From Cornus controversa (lineage: Eukaryota; Streptophyta; Magnoliopsida; Cornales; Cornaceae), in the NCBI GenBank assembly GCA_026545225.1, contig CM048846.1, positions 89,049,270 to 89,113,269 of the forward strand: 64,000 nucleotides of DNA, read 5' to 3'. A model generated the notes under the pieces. It made no database searches. It was not told the DNA's origin and saw only the letters and a program-made list of their open reading frames with translations. The translations under genes were made by a program, and so were the position numbers. Shown here piece after piece: positions 59,616 to 64,000 of this stretch. How positions within the stretch are numbered: the stretch's first letter is position 1; every line of letters begins with the position of its first letter.

Positions 59616-60143
59616 GTTATAGACCTATTTGGTCATCATTGTACATTATTCGTTTTAGGATTTATAGCTCTTGCGTTTTTTTTTTAGTTTGTGTATTTTA
59701 TTTTCAATTTTTCTTTAAAAAAAAAATTCATCATGATCCGGTATAGCCGCCCATTCTCTGACTATGTATGTAGTACCAATTCTACAATTTGTGATATGAT
59801 TGATAAAGTTGATGATTTCCGTTTATTAAAGTCTGGTTTCAATACCCAATACTGTCGAGATTGCTTCAACACAGTATGGCTTTAATAAAGAAAGGCAATC
59901 CCTTTACACTCTATACGTTAGGGTGTCTGGATAATCAATATCTTATCACATATACATCTTGAAAAATTGGGACCCACCAGTTCAGAGAATGAGGAGAAGA
60001 GTAGTACCTGTAGATTTTCACGTAAAGATTAGGTTTTCAAAAAAAAAAAAAAAAAATTACTTTCTGTTTCATATTTATTTTCACCCATGTTATTTTACTT
60101 GGTCGTTGTAGTGTAGTTGTTATTTTGACAGGATGTAGCATCT

Positions 60144-60156
60144 AAGTTTGGGGGAG
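60144..60156 (+). repeat. Internal polypurine-like motif 1
   Basis: AAGTTTGGGGGAG, nearly identical to the terminal polypurine tract at 61564-61576. Confidence 0.75.
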
Positions 60157-60257
60157 TGACTTCATTACCTTCATGCTACTGATTTGCTCTATTTTCTTGC
60201 CGCTATTCTCGTTTTCTGGTAATATCGTTCTACCCCTTCTCTATGCTTTGATTGGGT

Positions 60258-60277
60258 GTACATTGAGGACAATGTAC
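60258..60277 (+). repeat. Perfect hairpin upstream of internal polypurine-like motif 2
   Basis: GTACATTG, loop AGGA, CAATGTAC: an 8-bp perfect stem with a 4-nt loop, six bases upstream of AAGTTTGGGGGTG. As I recall, Athila elements carry a similar ACATTG-x-CAATGT before a purine tract, which suggests a conserved function. Confidence 0.7.
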
Positions 60278-60282
60278 AGTTT

Positions 60283-60295
60283 AAGTTTGGGGGTG
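60283..60295 (+). repeat. Internal polypurine-like motif 2
   Basis: AAGTTTGGGGGTG, identical to the terminal polypurine tract. Confidence 0.75.
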
Positions 60296-61563
60296 ACGCG
60301 ATGCCTTATGTGCTTTATTGCAATGGGGGGAGATTTTTATGAAAATTTTCTTGTTTTTAGGACTTTTTGGTTACATTATTTTCATAGTTTGTTTTTTTTA
60401 TTTTCTTTTGTTTTGTTTTTAGATAGGATGTTTTTACATTATTCAAGGGATTAATACTCTATGTAGGTGCTTAACTTGTAATTTTTGAATATGTTTTAAA
60501 TTTTTAGAAACTATGGTTTGAATTAGTGGTTTAAATCATTGTTTGCATTGACATGCCTTGAGGTGATTAGTTTTAGTTTCCTCACATGCACAGGCACACT
60601 AGCAAAATCTTATGGGGTATAGACTTTGGCTTTGAGTTGTTGGGTTACATATACTTGATATTAATTGGTATCCCTTGAGAATGAGTACCGATGATGTGAT
60701 TTACATGATTTCAATGAAAAAAAAACAAAAACAAAAAAAAAAAAAAAAGAAGAAGAAAAAAAGAATATGTGATGAATAGAAAATCAATTTGATCCTTTTC
60801 ATGAGTAACCGGGCCTCTATGCCTCAGGAAGCACGGAGTGTTCGCGTCAAAAGTGAAAGGGTGAGAAAAGATGAGTATTGGTTGTCTTGATTTGTAGCCT
60901 GACTGATTCGAGTAATTAGGTTCTTCGGGGTGTCTTAATGCCTAGTGCCCTAAAGCCATCTGGTTTGGGAGTCACTGACTGAAAGCTTGCTACATGGGTC
61001 TTTCAGAAAGCTTAATAGATCAAGACATTGCACAACCAATAAAGCAATGAAAAAAAAAAATATGTGAAAAAGTCATGTATTCATGTCTGGAAGTATGATT
61101 TCAATAAGGGGAGCTAGTGAGTTGAAGGGGTATGTGTCTTAATATATTCGGAGCTGGGTAATGCCACATGAGAGGATTGCTAGTTCACTTTTCACGAGGG
61201 AGCTAGAATTGATTATTTTGAGATATGTTGATGTGAATTATGTGTGGGGACCATTACTTTGAATTATGGAATTTAAAATTTTGAAATTATTCTTGAATGC
61301 AAATTTGTAACTATATATTGTAATATTCTTTTTGATTAATGTTTAAACAGAAATTTTGAATGTTTGTGGGTAACATTTCTGGAAACCCTCACGAGACTAT
61401 AACTCGTCCACTAGGGGGAACCTAGGGGTTCAAAGGCTTGTTGCATATGCTAAATGCAATCGTTTCTCCCACGAAAGAGGAGTTGGGTAGTTTAGTTCGT
61501 GTTTAGTTAGTTTCCTTTCTTTTAGTTTTATTTTGATATATTGCCAAGGGACTAGCAATATGT

Positions 61564-61576
61564 AAGTTTGGGGGTG
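61564..61576 (+). promoter_or_regulatory. Polypurine tract of the Athila-like element
   Basis: AAGTTTGGGGGTG directly abuts the 3' LTR start (TGATCGG). It would prime plus-strand synthesis. Confidence 0.85.
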
Positions 61577-62959
61577 TGATCGGCGTTGAATGTTACGCAT
61601 TCTGGCCTCTTAATTTGCATATTTTATTCTCTTAGTGATAGTTTATATGTGATTTTACTCTATTTTTGTGTTTTCTGTCTTTTTCAGGGCCTTAATATTT
61701 ATTTAAGATAAAACTATGATTTTGGGCTTTTAAAGATGATATCCAAGAAGGTTATATGAAGCCTACATCTAATGGGTCCATTCAACTCCATATTTCAACT
61801 CAAAACAGCCCAATAAAGTGGTCCAAGAGAATTTCAACTTATGGGCCTGAAGCCCAATTATGCACTTAATCCAATTTTAATCCCGTTTTGGAAAGTGGAC
61901 CTAAAGTCTTATTTTTGAGCATCAATTCAACTTAATTCCCGCGTAATTAGGTTCAACGAAATTCGATTCTGGACACTTTTGTATTTCACGAAAATTTCGT
62001 GAATCGGACTTCTACTGGGTCAAAACTTGGGCCGAAAGTCAGCAGAAAAATCTACCTATTTAGGGCTGCGGGAAAACCCTAATTTTCTCCTAATTGGATT
62101 AGGACTTTATCTCCTAATTGGATTAGGACTTTATGTATTCTCTTGGGGTATAAAGAGGTGAATTGGAGGCTGTTTTGAGGAGGAAAGAAGAGGAGGCCAG
62201 GGCAGAGAAGACAGAGACAATCCGGGTTTTATTTATTCATTATGTCTTTTATTATTTTGTTATCTTCTTCTTCTACCATGTGTAACTAAACTCCTCAATT
62301 AGGGTTAAGGAGGAAACCTCCATTAATGAAGTGAAGTTATTTTGTTCATTAATTGATTCCCATGTGTGTGATTTAATTGCTTATGATTTTTGCTTCTTGT
62401 GATTAATTATTTTATAATTCTTTCACCATTTATATCATGTATATGTGGTAGTTAGAAAGTATTATAATTAATCTAAGCTTGGGTTTGTATTTCTTAAAAG
62501 TGATAATCTTTGATCTTATGTTTTTCATTAAATTGGATACATAGGATGCTTAGAATTTTACACTAGTAAAGCGAAGGAAAATCTACCTTTTTAATATATT
62601 TTTCATAGTGCTTTATTGTTAAATCTTGAGTAAGCAATAGATTGATTTCTTGATTGCTACTCCAAATTTGGGAATTAATAAATAAATATTAGAAGCTTCA
62701 TGGATTTAATGGTGGTGGAATCCGAAACCTTAGTTATTTTCTCTATTTGATTTTAATAGTTTTCTTTTATTTGCATGTTAGTTTAATTTATCTCAAATCA
62801 ACCAACTTGTGTTTAAACTAGATTAGTTTTAAATTAATTTGAATTTGTGTTAGTTTTTCCTCTCAAAGCATTCCCTTGGGTTCGACCTCGTTCTTGCCGA
62901 ACTATACTTTAATAGATTCGTACACTTGCGAGTTATTTAACAATTTTAAAACAACATCA
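61577..62959 (+). repeat. 3' LTR of the Athila-like element
   Basis: 1383 bp, same length as the 5' LTR and differing by eye only at 62299 (T for C). Ends ACATCA and is followed by the GGAGC duplication. Confidence 0.97.
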
Positions 62960-62964
62960 GGAGC
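62960..62964. repeat. Target-site duplication, right (GGAGC)
   Basis: Identical to 54551-54555. Together they fix the element boundaries. Confidence 0.95.
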
Positions 62965-64000
62965 TTTTGATTCTTTATCGCATTTTGGCTCATACTCAAG
63001 TAAGAAATCTGCAATTGCCTATCCTTTTATTGTGGACTGAGTTTCATAGGTTATGTTGTATACGCCCAACTCAATTGCCCATTTGGTGACTCTTCCTGAC
63101 ATATCAGGCTTTTAAGAATTATTCTAATCAGGAATTTGGTCGAGACAATAATTAGGTGAGCCTCAAAATAGTGCTTAAGCTTCCTCTTTGCTTGGACCAA
63201 GGCCATCATGATTTTCTCCATCTTTGAGTACCTCTGTTCTACCTCAGTCATGGTCTTGCTTGAGTAGAACACTGGGTATTACTTCTTACCAAGTTTTCTG
63301 ATTAGAACTAAACTGGTGGTTATTCGAGATACTGCAAAGTATAAATACAAAGGTTCTCCTGCCTTAGGTGCTGAGAGTGTTGGCAATTGAATCAAATATT
63401 GCTTAAGTTTCGCTAAGGCTTTGTTCTGTTCAGCCCTTCATACCTCTTTTCCTTTTGTCTTGATGGCATCGAAGAAGGGCTTGCATTTATTAGAGAGTTG
63501 AAAGATGAGAGATGAAACTACTCCGAGCGGCGATACGCCTTGTCAAAATTTGCACGTCCCTGTGAGTTTTTGGCTTTTCATTCTGAAGAAGGGCTTTCAC
63601 CTAAACTAGGCTTGCCTCTATGCTTGTTTGGTTCACTGTGTCCCAGAATTTGTCTCGAAGAAACTCCGAATGACCACTTTGATAGGTTCAATTTCATGTT
63701 GTAGTTTCTCAAGGTGTCGAATACCTCCTGTAGGTTCCTCAGGTGACCTTATTTTTTGAGACTTTTCACCACCATGTCATCTATGTAGGCCTCAATTGTT
63801 TCGCCCACTAGATCTTTAAAGACCTTGTTGACCAATCGCTGGTAGGTTGCTCCAGCGTTCTTTAAGTCGAACGACATTACTTTGTAGCAATATATTTCCT
63901 TTTCAGTGATGGATGATGTTTTTTCCTGATCATCTGGGGTTCATCAGAATCTGATTATAACCAGAGTATGCATCAATGAATGTCAATCGCTCGTACCTAG
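62965..64000 (-). pseudogene. Tat-like pol: reverse transcriptase and RNase H (decayed, runs off the edge)
   Basis: Minus-strand translation shows YERLTFIDAYSGYNQI near the right edge, then EIYCYKVMSFDLKNAGATYQ, RLVNKVFKDLVGETIEAY with the catalytic YIDD at 63787-63776, MKLNLSKWSFGVSS, and the RNase H part VLYSSKTMTE-like with EQRYSKMEKIMMALVQAKRK and the HYFEAHLIIV segment (63050-63270). Several frame changes and stops separate these blocks. On the minus strand the text just before the insertion reads ADFLLEYEPKCDKESKAP and continues past it as FEWKLYIDRSST at 54550, showing that the insertion split one pol. Confidence 0.9.

Larger units (their letters stand above)
59616..61563 (+). other. 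Downstream region of the Athila-like element, pol absent
   Basis: About 1.95 kb occupies the place where pol (normally over 3 kb) would be. No RT, RNase H or integrase motif was found in any frame. A 64-codon open frame after 59691 is unrecognised. The region holds two extra copies of the polypurine-like AAGTTTGGGGG motif (60144 and 60283), a perfect hairpin at 60258-60277, and several A-runs. Confidence 0.7.
54556..62959 (+). mobile_element. Young non-autonomous Athila-like LTR retrotransposon (gag-protease only)
   Basis: 8404 bp with two 1383-bp LTRs, a perfect 5-bp target duplication (GGAGC), a tRNA-Asp primer site and a polypurine tract. One ORF encodes gag and an Athila-type aspartic protease. 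There is no RT, RNase H or integrase in any frame of the 5.6-kb interior, so pol must come from another element. The structure fits the plant class of terminal-repeat elements carrying gag (TR-GAG), here with the protease as well. Near-identical LTRs show very recent insertion. It sits inside the pol of the Tat-like element, in opposite orientation. Confidence 0.95.
47449..64000 (-). mobile_element. Decayed Tat-lineage Ty3/gypsy retrotransposon, 3' part, with nested insertions
   Basis: Read on the minus strand from the right edge, the order is RT, RNase H, second (archaeal-type) RNase H, integrase, untranslated region with a tandem array, an antisense additional ORF, polypurine tract and LTR. 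A second RNase H plus an antisense ORF downstream of integrase is characteristic of the plant Tat/Ogre/Retand lineage. Stops and frameshifts are frequent, so the element is old. Two later insertions interrupt it: a hAT element at 49412-50110 and an Athila-like element at 54556-62959. The 5' LTR, gag and protease lie beyond 64000. Confidence 0.85.

Noticed and set aside
47449..64000. Integrated pararetrovirus (caulimovirid)
   Set aside because: The RT is followed by RNase H, a second RNase H and integrase, with an LTR and polypurine tract; this is a gypsy retrotransposon and no movement-protein motif was seen.

Overview
This is nuclear DNA of a flowering plant, most likely a eudicot. It is AT-rich, its genes have short introns with GT/AG borders, and it carries plant-type retrotransposons (Athila-like and Tat-like Ty3/gypsy), hAT-type elements with 8-bp target duplications, a Stowaway-type MITE and many (AT)n microsatellites. 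I cannot name the genus. Only three ordinary host genes can be modelled, all on the minus strand: two tandem BTB/TAZ (BT family) genes and one pectate lyase gene. No rRNA, tRNA gene or CRISPR array was seen.

Layout. 1-3640: AT-rich flank with a 386-bp foldback element (977-1362) and a small hairpin (2184-2245). 3648-10150 and 13026-20470: a tandem duplication, each copy holding a five-exon BT gene on the minus strand and its upstream region. Copy 1 encodes 370 aa. Copy 2 encodes 356 aa because a one-base insertion in the last exon changes and shortens the C-terminus. The copies have since taken separate insertions: a hAT element at 10162-10910 in copy 1, and hAT elements at 17610-18397 and 19322-20190 plus a Stowaway-like MITE at 13520-13618 in copy 2. 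20471-32540: gene-poor DNA with a hAT-like hairpin, a receptor-kinase-like gene relic (22592-22924) and dispersed degenerate repeats. 32544-34266: a complete four-exon pectate lyase gene for a secreted protein of 403 aa. 34380-46500: gene-poor DNA with microsatellites and a 172-bp tandem duplication (39551-39894). 46514-47033: another hAT-like element.

47449-64000 is a nest of mobile elements. The outer one is an old, decayed Tat-lineage gypsy element on the minus strand, running off the right edge. Its parts are a 3' LTR (47449-48135), a plus-strand (antisense) additional ORF starting next to that LTR, a 91-bp tandem repeat array (about 51318-52170), integrase and a second RNase H (about 52850-54550), and RT/RNase H (62965-64000). 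A 699-bp hAT element split the antisense ORF. A very young 8.4-kb Athila-like element (54556-62959) split pol in the linker before the second RNase H. The young element has two 1383-bp LTRs that differ at one position by eye, a perfect 5-bp target duplication, a tRNA-Asp primer site, a polypurine tract and one intact gag-protease ORF. It has no RT, RNase H or integrase, so it must depend on enzymes from elsewhere.

I found no convincing undescribed biological system. The items most worth checking are the young gag-protease-only retrotransposon with its iterated polypurine motifs and perfect hairpin, the antisense ORF and 91-bp array of the Tat-like element, and the diverging BT gene pair.
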